Assembly (NCBI RefSeq): GCF_002979865.1
Contig: NZ_PCPZ01000001.1
Span: 62,001-126,000, forward strand
Source of the DNA: Arthrobacter sp. MYb214
GTDB lineage: Bacteria > Actinomycetota > Actinomycetes > Actinomycetales > Micrococcaceae
Length of the DNA: 64,000 nt
Direction of reading: 5' to 3'
The position numbers and the translations under genes were made by a program. Shown in pieces: positions 26,106-36,580 of this stretch. Under the pieces are notes generated by a model. That model made no database searches and was not told the origin of the DNA. It saw only the letters and a list, made by a program, of their open reading frames with translations. Position 1 is the stretch's first letter. Every line of letters starts with the position of its first letter.

Positions 26106-26965
26106 TCCGCGGAATCGTATTGAGCTCACGCCCCATCTCCTGGGTGAATACCGCCTACCCGTTTGCCGCCGCCTATCTGCTGGCCGGCGGCGGGATCGAT
26201 TGGCGTTTGGTCCTGGGCACGGTGTTCTTCCTCTTCCCCTACAACCTGCTGATGTACGGCGTGAACGATGTCTTCGACTACGAGTCGGACCTGCGCAATC
26301 CGCGCAAGGGAGGAATCGAGGGGGCGCTGCTGTCCAGGCAGAGCCATAAGGCGCTGCTCGTCGCCTGCGTCCTGTGCGCCGCGCCGTTCCTCGCGGTGCT
26401 CGTGGCGGCCGGGGATGGCGCAGCCAACCTCGTTCTGGCCGTGTCCATCCTTGCGGTGCTGGCCTACTCCGCACCGCGGCTGCGTTTCAAGGAAAGGCCC
26501 GGGCTGGACTCGCTGACCAGCGCGGTGCACTTCGTCTCTCCGGCGGTCTACGGGTGGGTGCTGGCTGGCGCCAGCGTGCAGGCCGAACAGTGGCTGGTCT
26601 TCGGCGCGTTCCTGCTCTGGGGGATGGCCAGCCATGCCCTGGGCGCAATCCAGGATATTGTTCCCGATCGCCAAGGCGGGCTCTCCTCGATCGCCACCGC
26701 CTTGTCGGCCCGCACGACCATCTACCTGGTCTTGGCCGCCTACCTGCTGGCCGGAGCGCTCGTGGCGGTGGGCCTGTCGGGCCTTGGCCGCTGGGCGGCG
26801 GTGCTGGCCCTGGCCTATGTGCTCAACGTCCTACCCCATCTTGGAATCAGCGATGCAAGCTCGGGTACGGTTAATCGAGGATGGAAGAGATTCTTGTGGA
26901 TCAACTACCTGTGCGGTTTCCTGCTGACCATGCTCCTGATCTTTTCGGCACTTTTCACCTACTAG
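26102..26965 (+). CDS. crtEb: Lycopene elongase (UbiA-family prenyltransferase)
   Basis: This 287-residue UbiA-type membrane prenyltransferase has about eight hydrophobic segments. The Asp-rich motif is [19 protein letters not shown] (about residues 53-71), with a second polar motif IQDIVPDRQ. It adds two C5 units to lycopene to form flavuxanthin, the step that defines C50 carotenoid pathways. The start is ATG 26102 at the crtYf overlap. Confidence 0.95.
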   Translation: MIRGIVLSSRPISWVNTAYPFAAAYLLAGGGIDWRLVLGTVFFLFPYNLLMYGVNDVFDYESDLRNPRKGGIEGALLSRQSHKALLVACVLCAAPFLAVLVAAGDGAANLVLAVSILAVLAYSAPRLRFKERPGLDSLTSAVHFVSPAVYGWVLAGASVQAEQWLVFGAFLLWGMASHALGAIQDIVPDRQGGLSSIATALSARTTIYLVLAAYLLAGALVAVGLSGLGRWAAVLALAYVLNVLPHLGISDASSGTVNRGWKRFLWINYLCGFLLTMLLIFSALFTY

Positions 26966-26991
26966 ACCCGGATGGGGATTCAAGGATTTCA

Positions 26992-27516
26992 ATGGACGTC
27001 ATTTTGCTTTCGGATCAAGGCCAGCCTATTGGCACGCACCCGAAAGAATTGGTTCACACCACGGATACCGTGCTGCACCAGGCATTCTCCTGCCATGTGC
27101 AGAATCAAGCTGGCCAGGTGCTGGTGACGCGTCGTGCCCTGTCCAAGGTGACCTGGCCAGGGGTCTGGACGAACTCCTTCTGCGGGCATCCCCAGCCCGG
27201 CGAGAGCTTCGAAGAAGCCATTACGCGCCACGCGGCCCATGAGCTCGGCTTCAAGGTCAGCCGCATCGAATCGGCGCTGCCGGACTTCCGCTATCGCGCC
27301 GTGGATGCCTCGGGCATTGTGGAAAACGAAATCTGCCCGGTCTTCACCGCGATAATCGGCAGCGAGATCTCCGCTAACCCGGACGAAGTCATGGACTACT
27401 GCTGGGTGGATCCGGCACAACTCGGTGAAGCCCTGCGCGCCACCCCCTGGGCCTTCAGCCCGTGGCTGGTGATGCAGGCTGCAGGGATGTCCCTGTACCA
27501 GGTCGAGCAAGGCTGA
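26992..27516 (+). CDS. idi: Isopentenyl-diphosphate delta-isomerase, type 1
   Basis: This 174-residue Nudix-fold enzyme interconverts IPP and DMAPP. The active-site Cys is in [13 protein letters not shown], with the Nudix-like [14 protein letters not shown] block and conserved Glu residues in VENEICPVF. An AAGGA ribosome-binding site lies 7 nt before ATG 26992. It is 26 bp after crtEb, so it is probably the last gene of the carotenoid operon, supplying C5 units. Confidence 0.95.
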   Translation: MDVILLSDQGQPIGTHPKELVHTTDTVLHQAFSCHVQNQAGQVLVTRRALSKVTWPGVWTNSFCGHPQPGESFEEAITRHAAHELGFKVSRIESALPDFRYRAVDASGIVENEICPVFTAIIGSEISANPDEVMDYCWVDPAQLGEALRATPWAFSPWLVMQAAGMSLYQVEQG

Positions 27517-27596
27517 TTCCGGGCCCGCCGCCGGCGTGGAATCCGTGCAGGGTGATTCCTGTGGAATTGTCCGGGTCATTGGCTATGCTCGATTGC

Positions 27597-28121
27597 ATGG
27601 TGCTTCAAGTAATTTCTGCCGGTATCCAGCGGCACGGCGCGGCCATCCATGCGTTACGCAGGGCCAGTGTGGTCGCCGGTGGCCTGGTGCTGGCTTCGTC
27701 CCTGGCCAGCTGTGCCCCGCTCCAGTTCGAAGCATCCGCGCAAACTCCTAGCGTGAGCCAGCAGATCGCGGCCTTGCCGAAGTATGCCGACAACCTCCAG
27801 GAAGTCGAAGGGCGCCAGGAATGGGCGGATCAGAAGATCTTCCAGTACCTCAATGGCCAGGGCGCCGCAGGCTTCCATTCATTCGCCCAGGATTCCATCC
27901 AGTACGCCACCGTGGGGTGGCTCTCTCCGGTCCAGGGCGTGCTCGCCATTGTGGTGGAGGGCAGTGATTGGATCGCGGAGGGCAGTGCTGCCGGCTATGC
28001 CGAGCGGGTCATGACCTCCGTCGGCTACGAATCAATCGAGTTGGACCGGGTTGAGATCCTCACCGTCGAAGGGCAGCTGCTCGCCTCCGACTACCGCGGG
28101 AATCATCCCGGGGCTTTGTAA
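27597..28121 (+). CDS. Hypothetical lipoprotein
   Basis: This 174-residue protein has a signal peptide and lipobox (LASC, Cys39), a Gln/Glu-rich first half and a C-terminal segment with alternating hydrophobic residues. No domain was recognised. Start choice is uncertain: ATG 27585 and 27597 both lack a ribosome-binding site. A TATGCT box ends 7 nt before 27597, so leaderless translation is possible. A long hairpin terminator follows. Confidence 0.65.
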   Translation: MVLQVISAGIQRHGAAIHALRRASVVAGGLVLASSLASCAPLQFEASAQTPSVSQQIAALPKYADNLQEVEGRQEWADQKIFQYLNGQGAAGFHSFAQDSIQYATVGWLSPVQGVLAIVVEGSDWIAEGSAAGYAERVMTSVGYESIELDRVEILTVEGQLLASDYRGNHPGAL

Positions 28122-28125
28122 GCGA

Positions 28126-28179
28126 AAAGGCCATCTCGCCGCGTAGCTCGTAATGGAGCTAGCTGGCGGGATGGCCTTT
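28126..28179. terminator. Long hairpin terminator
   Basis: A 15-bp outer stem (one mismatch or G-T pair) continues into an inner TAGCTC/GAGCTA stem and ends in TTT. It lies between the lipoprotein gene (+) and a minus-strand gene that ends at 28203, so it probably serves both. Confidence 0.85.
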
Positions 28180-28202
28180 GCTATCGGGAATTCTCTTGCT
28201 GG

Positions 28203-28664
28203 CTATACGAAGTTCTCGGTGCCTTCGATGGTGTTCATGAAGTGGTCCATGAAATCAGCGAAGTCCTCTGCATCTGATTTCTGGTCAATGGTGGCACCAA
28301 TGCTGATGGCATCATCGACATGCAAGTCGATGCTCGGCGCTTCGGGAATGCTGAAGCGGAACACCCGGCCCGAAGAGATCGCGATTTCGTAGCCGCCATC
28401 GCTGAGCTCGGCGAGCTGGTTCACATTCGTATTGTTGATGTTGATCGCATCCTCGGATGCTTCCAAGCTGCTGGCATTCACTGGCGCAATAATCAGTTCC
28501 GCTGGTTGGCGCCGATATCCAATGACCTTGAGCCCTCCGGAGCCGGCGATGCCGGTGCCCGCCACGAGATTGTAGCTGGCGAAGTTGGGGATCTGCGAGT
28601 CGAAGGCCTCATGGAGGCGGGCCTTTACCTGCTGGGTTGGATTTTCGTCTGGGCGCTTGTCCAT
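28203..28664 (-). CDS. Hypothetical acidic protein
   Basis: This 153-residue soluble protein starts MDKRPDENP. It is rich in Asp, Glu, Ile and Asn, with no signal peptide or membrane segment. The pattern, including LKVIGYRRQPAELIIAP and SDGGYEIAISSGRVFRF, suggests an alpha/beta or beta-sandwich fold. No family was recognised. It is single-gene, ending at the shared hairpin. An upstream Met at 28712 is possible but less likely. Confidence 0.6.
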   Translation of the reverse strand: MDKRPDENPTQQVKARLHEAFDSQIPNFASYNLVAGTGIAGSGGLKVIGYRRQPAELIIAPVNASSLEASEDAININNTNVNQLAELSDGGYEIAISSGRVFRFSIPEAPSIDLHVDDAISIGATIDQKSDAEDFADFMDHFMNTIEGTENFV

Positions 28665-28712
28665 AACTAATACTCTACCGATAACTTTGGACAATTTGAC
28701 CAGTCGCAACAT

Positions 28713-29116
28713 TTATCGAAATGTGTCATCGGCTCGTCATGGGTTATCTGATTGGTCATATTGACTTCTAGAATGGGATTAATGAGCCAGGATGCTGATT
28801 GAGTCGCCAAGCCATGCGCCCGTGTGGCCATCGACGGAACTCATGCCTTTCCCGGCTCAACGCTGCAAGCGAAACCAACTGCATGGCAGGGGATTTCCTT
28901 GGAGCAAGGGGTGCGCAGCGCGAGCGATGCGCATTCCCGGCAGTTGGTGCTTGTCTCCAGCTAATCCCGTTTCGACAGGCGCTTTTGGTGCCTATGAAGC
29001 GAAAAAACCAAGTCTTGTTTGCGGTGTCGCGTCCAAGGCTTGGACATCCATCTCATATAATGAGATAAACAGGGTGTCTAGTTGCTCTTTGCCGTGAGGT
29101 GGAGAAAACTAGAGGC
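28713..29116. other. Non-coding region upstream of ilvB
   Basis: This 404-bp stretch holds the ilv promoter (TATAAT at 29056-29061) and leader. Short plus frames in it (for example 28792-29097) have no ribosome-binding site or recognisable domain and are judged non-coding. Confidence 0.6.
29056..29061 (+). promoter_or_regulatory. -10 box of the ilvBNC operon
   Basis: A consensus TATAAT lies 56 bp before the leader peptide. No good -35 is seen at the normal distance, so an activator or a non-standard -35 may be used. Confidence 0.55.
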
Positions 29117-29164
29117 ATGCAAACAAACACCGATGTACTACTAGTTATCAGGCGCGGAGCCTGA
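29117..29164 (+). CDS. ilvBNC leader peptide (attenuation)
   Basis: A 15-codon frame with an AGAGG ribosome-binding site encodes MQTNTDVLLVIRRGA. Five consecutive branched-chain residue codons (Val-Leu-Leu-Val-Ile) are the hallmark of ilv attenuators. Downstream are an antiterminator-region hairpin and a terminator. Ribosome stalling on these codons when branched-chain aminoacyl-tRNA is scarce would let transcription continue into ilvB. Confidence 0.88.
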   Translation: MQTNTDVLLVIRRGA

Positions 29165-29167
29165 GGC

Positions 29168-29189
29168 ACTGTCCAACACCACGGACAGT
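29168..29189 (+). promoter_or_regulatory. ilv attenuator upstream hairpin (1:2 / antiterminator region)
   Basis: A perfect 7-bp stem (ACTGTCC / GGACAGT) starts four bases after the leader peptide stop. Confidence 0.6.
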
Positions 29190-29198
29190 ACGTCGGTA

Positions 29199-29246
29199 AC
29201 GCGCAAGCCCCCTTTCGTCAGTAGTGACGGCCGCGGGGCGTTTTTT
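29199..29246 (+). terminator. ilv attenuator terminator
   Basis: A GC-rich stem pairs GCCCC with GGGGC across an internal GTCA-gtag-TGAC hairpin and is followed by six T at 29241-29246. Its position between the leader peptide and ilvB marks it as the regulated terminator. Confidence 0.75.
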
Positions 29247-29283
29247 ATGCGCAAACGAAGAGATAGATATGGAAAGGATCCCG

Positions 29284-31167
29284 ATGAGCAACTCAACACC
29301 CGCCAATCCGGCGTCGGTTGCGAAGTCAATCAATCGAACCAAGGATGCCGCCGCCGCTGTCTCTTCCGTCGTGGAGGCTTCGAACCCGGTACAGGGTCCG
29401 AATAATATCGTTGCTCCCACACAGATGACGGGCTCACAAGCCATCGTCCGCTCGCTGGAAGAACTGGGCGTCAAAGACGTCTTCGGATTACCAGGTGGGG
29501 CCATCCTTCCCACCTATGATCCACTGATGGATTCGACCAAGATTAACCACATCTTGGTCCGCCACGAACAGGGTGCCGGCCATGCCGCACAGGGTTACGC
29601 CATGGTGAGCGGGGAAGTGGGCGTATGCATCGCTACTTCCGGACCAGGCGCAACCAACCTCGTCACCGCACTGGCCGATGCCAATATGGACTCGGTACCA
29701 ATGGTGGCAATCACCGGTCAGGTCAATAGCGCTTTCATTGGCTCTGACGCATTCCAGGAAGCAGACATTGTCGGCATCACGATGCCGATTACCAAGCACG
29801 CTTTCCTGGTCACCAACGCGGAAGACATTCCGCGCACGCTGGCCAGCGCGTTCTACCTGGCGCAGACCGGCCGTCCCGGTCCGGTGCTGGTGGATATCAC
29901 CAAGGATGCCCAGCAGAGCGACATGACCTTCTCATGGCCGCCAAAGGTCGACCTGCCTGGCTACCGTGTGGTCACCCGCGGACACAACAAGCAGCTGCGC
30001 GAAGCCGCCAAGCTCATCGCTTCGGCAACCCGCCCGGTGCTGTATGTTGGCGGTGGCGTGATCAAGGCCAACGCCCATGAGCAGCTCAAGGAATTCGCGG
30101 AATTCGTCAACGCTCCGGTGGTCACTACGCTGACCGCACGCGGTGCCTTCCCGGACTCGCATGAACAGCACGTGGGCATGCCAGGCATGCACGGTGCCGT
30201 CTCTGCGGTCACCGCACTGCAGCAGTCGGATTTGCTCATTACCCTCGGCGCCCGCTTCGATGACCGCGTCACCGGCGTGCTCTCCACCTTCGCGCCGAAC
30301 GCGAAGGTGATCCACGCCGATATCGATCCTGCGGAAATCTCCAAGAACCGCGTGGCCGATGTGCCGATCGTCGGCTCGCTGGATGAAATCATCCCGCAGC
30401 TGCACGAGGCCTGCGCCTCGCGCTTCGAGAACGAAGCCCAGCAGGATCTGGCTGGCTGGTGGGGACTGCTCAACCGCCTGCGCGAAACCTACCCGATCGG
30501 CTACACCGAAACCCACGATGGCCTCTCGGCTCCGCAGAACGTCATTGGGCGCATCGGCGAGCTGACCGGTCCGAAAGGCGTCTACGTGGCAGGCGTGGGC
30601 CAGCACCAGATGTGGGCAGCGCAGTTCGTCAAGTACGAGCGCCCGCGCTCGTGGCTGAACTCCGCCGGCCTGGGCACCATGGGCTACTCGGTGCCTGCCG
30701 CCATGGGCGCCAAGGTGGCGCAGCCGGACCGCGTGGTCTGGGCCATTGACGGAGATGGCTGCTTCCAGATGACCAACCAGGAACTGGCTACCTGCGTGAT
30801 CAACCGGATCCCCATCAAGGTTGCCATCATCAACAACTCGTCGCTGGGCATGGTCCGCCAGTGGCAGACCCTGTTCTACGATGGCCGCTACTCCAACACC
30901 GATTTGAACACCGGCCACGGAACCGCCCGGATTCCGGACTTCGTGAAGCTGGCCGACGCCTACGGCTGCGTGGGCCTGCGCTGCGAACGCGACGAGGATA
31001 TCGATGCGACCATCCAGAAGGCATTGGAAATCAATGACCGTCCGGTAGTCATCGACTTCGTGGTCTCGGCCGACTCCATGGTGTGGCCAATGGTCCCATC
31101 GGGAGTCAGCAACGACCAGATCCAGATTGCCCGCGGCATGACCCCTGAATGGGAAGAGGAGGACTAG
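29284..31167 (+). CDS. ilvB: Acetolactate synthase, large (catalytic) subunit
   Basis: This 627-residue ThDP-dependent enzyme catalyses the first common step of Ile/Val/Leu synthesis. The catalytic Glu95 is in [15 protein letters not shown], and the ThDP/Mg motif begins [14 protein letters not shown] and ends with [19 protein letters not shown] 7 nt before ATG 29284 fixes the start; an upstream in-frame ATG at 29269 lies in this ribosome-binding site. The N-terminal 45 residues are a variable extension. ilvN follows 3 bp later, and the operon is controlled by the attenuator. Confidence 0.97.
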   Translation: MSNSTPANPASVAKSINRTKDAAAAVSSVVEASNPVQGPNNIVAPTQMTGSQAIVRSLEELGVKDVFGLPGGAILPTYDPLMDSTKINHILVRHEQGAGHAAQGYAMVSGEVGVCIATSGPGATNLVTALADANMDSVPMVAITGQVNSAFIGSDAFQEADIVGITMPITKHAFLVTNAEDIPRTLASAFYLAQTGRPGPVLVDITKDAQQSDMTFSWPPKVDLPGYRVVTRGHNKQLREAAKLIASATRPVLYVGGGVIKANAHEQLKEFAEFVNAPVVTTLTARGAFPDSHEQHVGMPGMHGAVSAVTALQQSDLLITLGARFDDRVTGVLSTFAPNAKVIHADIDPAEISKNRVADVPIVGSLDEIIPQLHEACASRFENEAQQDLAGWWGLLNRLRETYPIGYTETHDGLSAPQNVIGRIGELTGPKGVYVAGVGQHQMWAAQFVKYERPRSWLNSAGLGTMGYSVPAAMGAKVAQPDRVVWAIDGDGCFQMTNQELATCVINRIPIKVAIINNSSLGMVRQWQTLFYDGRYSNTDLNTGHGTARIPDFVKLADAYGCVGLRCERDEDIDATIQKALEINDRPVVIDFVVSADSMVWPMVPSGVSNDQIQIARGMTPEWEEED

Positions 31168-31170
31168 GAC

Positions 31171-31689
31171 ATGGCAAAGCATACGCTTTCGGTACTGGTT
31201 GAAGACGTTCCCGGCGTGCTCACCCGCGTCGCCAGCCTCTTCGCCCGCCGTGCCTTCAACATTCACTCGCTGGCCGTTGGTCCCACGGAAATTGCCGGCA
31301 TCAGCCGCATGACCGTGGTGGTGGACGCCGAAGGGGATTCCCTGGAGCAGGTCACCAAGCAGCTGAACAAGCTGGTCAACGTCATCAAGATCGTGGAACT
31401 GCTGCCGGAAACCTCGGTGCAGCGTGACCACATCATGATCAAGGTGCGCGCCGATGCGGCGACGCGACTGCAGGTCACCCAGGCCGCGGAGCTGTTCCGC
31501 GCATCGGTGATCGACGTATCCACGGACTCGCTGGTCGTTGAGGCCACCGGCAATGCGGCGAAGATCGAAGCACTGCTGGCAGTACTTGAGCCATTCGGCA
31601 TCCGCGAGATCGTCCAGGCCGGAACGCTGGCCGTGGGACGCGGAACCAAGTCGATGAGCGACCGTGCCCTGAAGACGCTGTCCGCCTAA
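31171..31689 (+). CDS. ilvN: Acetolactate synthase, small (regulatory) subunit
   Basis: This 172-residue protein has an N-terminal ACT domain (LSVLVEDVPGVLTRVASLFARR) and the ALS small-subunit C-terminal domain. It confers valine feedback control and boosts activity of IlvB. It lies directly after ilvB in the attenuated operon. Confidence 0.97.
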   Translation: MAKHTLSVLVEDVPGVLTRVASLFARRAFNIHSLAVGPTEIAGISRMTVVVDAEGDSLEQVTKQLNKLVNVIKIVELLPETSVQRDHIMIKVRADAATRLQVTQAAELFRASVIDVSTDSLVVEATGNAAKIEALLAVLEPFGIREIVQAGTLAVGRGTKSMSDRALKTLSA

Positions 31690-31748
31690 GCGCACAACGA
31701 CTTCAAGAGACACGAACTACAAATTTAGGTATTTGGCACCTAGCTTAG

Positions 31749-32843
<1,095 letters not shown>

Positions 32844-32875
32844 TCATGCGGCTGCCTGCATAATCTGCACACAAT

Positions 32876-32925
32876 AAATCGACCTCGGTTGCTTCCCATT
32901 TGGGAAACAACCGAGGTCGATTTTT
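32876..32925 (+). terminator. Intrinsic terminator of the ilvBNC operon
   Basis: A long hairpin with a 16-bp lower stem and a small inner stem is followed by TTTTT. It may also serve the convergent gene that ends at 32959. Confidence 0.88.
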
Positions 32926-32958
32926 CAGTCTGCTGGGTCGGATACCAGCCAGGCAGGT

Positions 32959-33615
32959 TTAGAGCTTCGAAGCCCGGTAGCCGGCCTTGCGCGCATCAGC
33001 TGCAGTCTTGAAGCATTCTTCTGGCTTCGTGATGTTGTAGAAGCGCTGTCCCTTGACGTGGTACTTCCACTCCTTCTGGCTGCCGGTGCGGTTGCCCTTC
33101 ACCGGGTACCCCGCAGGGCAGTTCTTCGCCTTCCCGCTCATCTTCACGGAACGCTTGGCGGCCGCCTTCTTCACCAGCAAGGTCTGCGTCTTCTGAATGG
33201 TCGAGGTCTTGCCCTTGAGCTGGTACTTGACCGTGGTGGTGACCTTGTAGGTGCCCGCTGCGAGCTTGACGGACTTCTTCTTGCTGGCGACGGTCTTCTT
33301 GCCCTTGACCACCTTCAGCAACGCCGACTTGATCTTCACGTTCTTTGCCTTGGAATAGCTAGGCTTGATGGTTGCCTTGGCTGAACCCTTGACAGTCTTC
33401 GTGCCAATTTTCTTGATCGTTACCGCAGGAGCCTTTTTCTTCGCAGCAACGATGCTGGCAGATGAAATGCTGGTGGGCAACGGAGCGGCCGAGGCCGCGG
33501 AGACACCGGAGAATACAAGTGCTCCCGAAGCGATGACAGCGAGTGAACGCTGAACTAATTTATTCAATTTCTCCCCATGGAAAGTCGAACGAGCATGGGC
33601 ACTGATCGGTCCCAT
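32959..33615 (-). CDS. Secreted lysine-rich protein with C-terminal sunset-type domain
   Basis: A 218-residue frame from ATG 33615. A TTG at 33567 would give a cleaner signal peptide (MNKLVQRSLAVIASG, then a VSAASA cleavage region) and is a serious alternative. The mature protein has a Lys/Ala/Thr/Val-rich region (about 55-160) of short beta-like repeats, then a domain with CPAGYPVKGN, YHVKGQRFYNITKPEECF and DARKAGYRASKL, which matches the actinobacterial sunset domain (Ada metal-binding-like fold, possibly extracellular). The lysine-rich part could bind wall polymers. Function unknown. Confidence 0.72.
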   Translation of the reverse strand: MGPISAHARSTFHGEKLNKLVQRSLAVIASGALVFSGVSAASAAPLPTSISSASIVAAKKKAPAVTIKKIGTKTVKGSAKATIKPSYSKAKNVKIKSALLKVVKGKKTVASKKKSVKLAAGTYKVTTTVKYQLKGKTSTIQKTQTLLVKKAAAKRSVKMSGKAKNCPAGYPVKGNRTGSQKEWKYHVKGQRFYNITKPEECFKTAADARKAGYRASKL

Positions 33616-33698
33616 GTGCTGATTCTAATCTGGACTGGGAATAGAAACTATGGCTGGACGCGATTGTGATCGATTGCGGCTATTGCAGTCAAAGCGTT

Positions 33699-33714
33699 AC
33701 TCGATCAGTCGAGT
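33699..33714. promoter_or_regulatory. Perfect palindrome in a divergent promoter region
   Basis: A 6-bp inverted repeat (ACTCGA-tcag-TCGAGT) lies between the sunset-domain gene and the methyltransferase gene. Its ACTCG/CGAGT arms also occur in the EPS-island leaders. Role unknown. Confidence 0.35.
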
Positions 33715-33779
33715 GTTTTCCCAATGATTAGTTGAAGCCTTTGCTAGGCTCGGGCAAAACCATGCAAAGGAGCGCGCCC

Positions 33780-34484
33780 GTGCCACAGGAAAGCAACTAC
33801 GACGATTTCGCCCAGGACTACGCTGACGAGAACGAATTCAGCATGCTGAACGCCTACTATGAGCGGCCGGCCACCTTGGAACTGGCAGGAGAGGTTGCCG
33901 GCCGGAACATCCTGGATATCGGCTGCGGCGCCGGCCCGCTGTCGGAACAGCTCATGAGCCGTGGAGCGAGCGTCTCGGGCTTCGACACCAGCCGGGCAAT
34001 GGTGGACCTGGCACGCCAGCGGCTGGGCGAAGATGCCGACCTGAAAGTGGCGACATTGGGGGAGAAGCTCCCGTATGCCGACAACAGTTTTGACGATGCC
34101 ATTGCTTCCTTGGTGTTCCACTATTTGCCGGACTGGGACTACGCACTGGAGGAAGTCCGCCGGGTCCTCAAGCCCGGCGGCCGGCTCATCATGTCGGTGA
34201 ACCATCCGATTCTCTACCCGTTCAACCACCGAGGCAAGGACTACTTCCAGCTCACCCAGTACACCGACGAAGTGACTTTCAAGGGGAAGCCTGCCGAACT
34301 GACCTATTGGCATCGGCCTTTGCATGAAACTATGAAGGCACTGATCTCCGCAGGGTTCGCGGTGGAGCGTGTTTGGGAGCCGCCGTATGCCAAGGATGCG
34401 CCCGAAGGCGTGATTCCAGAAGCCTTGCGTGAACGCGACGCGTTCTTGAGCTTCCTGTTCTTCTCGCTGCGCTCGACGCGCTAG
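33780..34484 (+). CDS. SAM-dependent methyltransferase (class I)
   Basis: This 234-residue cytosolic protein has the SAM-binding motif NILDIGCGAGPLSEQL (about residues 43-58), acidic motif II near SGFDTSRAMV, and post-motif GEKLPYADNSFDDAIASLVFHYL, as in the Methyltransf_11 family. GTG 33780 is preferred because AAAGGAG lies 7 nt upstream; an in-frame ATG at 33762 would overlap that site. Substrate unknown. It is convergent with rmlA across a hairpin. Confidence 0.85.
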   Translation: MPQESNYDDFAQDYADENEFSMLNAYYERPATLELAGEVAGRNILDIGCGAGPLSEQLMSRGASVSGFDTSRAMVDLARQRLGEDADLKVATLGEKLPYADNSFDDAIASLVFHYLPDWDYALEEVRRVLKPGGRLIMSVNHPILYPFNHRGKDYFQLTQYTDEVTFKGKPAELTYWHRPLHETMKALISAGFAVERVWEPPYAKDAPEGVIPEALRERDAFLSFLFFSLRSTR

Positions 34485-34494
34485 CCAGCGCACT

Positions 34495-34523
34495 GCTTCC
34501 GGGTGCCAACGGCGTCCGGAAGC
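34495..34523. terminator. Probable bidirectional hairpin terminator
   Basis: An 8-bp perfect stem (GCTTCCGG / CCGGAAGC) lies between the convergent methyltransferase and rmlA genes. It has no T-run. Confidence 0.5.
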
Positions 34524-34540
34524 CGCGAAGCCCTCGAATA

Positions 34541-35458
34541 TCAGCTGATAGCCGGCATAGCGGCAGGACGCGTTGAATGATGGGGATCGACGAAACTGTT
34601 TTCTGCCAGCTGAAGCAAGTAATCGCCATACCCGCTCTTGCCCAACTCCCGGCCCAAAGTGCGCAACTGGTCATCGCAGATGAACCCCTGGCGCCATGCA
34701 ACTTCCTCGGGAGAACCGATCTTCAAACCCTGCCGCGCTTCGACAGTGCGCACGAAGTTGGAGGCGTCGTTGAGCGAATCGAAGGTTCCGGTATCAAGCC
34801 ACGCAGTTCCGCGGGCCAGCACCGTGACGTTGAGGTTGCCCTCTTCGAGGTACAAGCGGTTGATGTCGGTGATCTCAAGCTCTCCACGGGCCGAAGGCTG
34901 CAATGTCCGGGCTTTGCCAACCACGGAATTGTCGTAGAAGTACAATCCCGGAACAGCGTAGTGGCTTTTCGGGTCCAGCGGCTTCTCTTCCAGCGATACG
35001 GCCCTTCCGGAGCTATCGAACTCGACGACGCCGTAGGACCTGGGATCCTTGACCCAGTAGCCGAAGATCGTCGCGCCGGTCTGGTCGGCGTAGCTTCCCA
35101 ACTGGGTGCCGAACCCCGGTCCATGGAAGATGTTGTCACCCAGCACCAGCGCCACGGATTCCCCTCCGATGTGCTCGGCGCCAAGTATGAACGCTTGGGC
35201 CAGGCCTTCAGGCCGGGCTTGCACGGCATAGGACAGATTGATGCCGAACTGCGAGCCATCGCCGAGCAAGGACTTGAACTGCCCCTCATCCTGCGGCGTC
35301 GTGATGACCAGGATGTCCCTGATTCCAGCGAGCATCAGCGTGGTCAGCGGATAGTAGATCATCGGCTTGTCGAAGACAGGCACCAATTGCTTTGAGATGC
35401 CTCGCGTGATCGGGTGCAAACGAGACCCGGTTCCCCCAGCTAGAATTATTCCCCTCAT
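34541..35458 (-). CDS. rmlA: Glucose-1-phosphate thymidylyltransferase
   Basis: This 305-residue nucleotidyltransferase forms dTDP-glucose from glucose-1-phosphate and dTTP, the first step to dTDP-L-rhamnose. The N-terminal motif is [18 protein letters not shown], with KPMIYYPL and the central [12 protein letters not shown] and EEKPLDPKS blocks. Start ATG 35458 gives the standard N-terminus; a longer start at 35506 is possible. It is divergent from rmlB. Confidence 0.96.
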   Translation of the reverse strand: MRGIILAGGTGSRLHPITRGISKQLVPVFDKPMIYYPLTTLMLAGIRDILVITTPQDEGQFKSLLGDGSQFGINLSYAVQARPEGLAQAFILGAEHIGGESVALVLGDNIFHGPGFGTQLGSYADQTGATIFGYWVKDPRSYGVVEFDSSGRAVSLEEKPLDPKSHYAVPGLYFYDNSVVGKARTLQPSARGELEITDINRLYLEEGNLNVTVLARGTAWLDTGTFDSLNDASNFVRTVEARQGLKIGSPEEVAWRQGFICDDQLRTLGRELGKSGYGDYLLQLAENSFVDPHHSTRPAAMPAIS

Positions 35459-35476
35459 GGCTATCGAGCCTAATGA

Positions 35477-36579
<1,103 letters not shown>

Positions 36580-36580
<1 letters not shown>

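Noticed and set aside
28792-29097. Overlapping short plus frames upstream of the ilv leader
   Set aside because: They cover the ilv promoter, lack ribosome-binding sites and have no plausible product.
29932-31713. A 593-codon minus-strand frame opposite ilvB and ilvN
   Set aside because: Both ilvB and ilvN are unmistakable on the plus strand, and the antisense product has no recognisable family.
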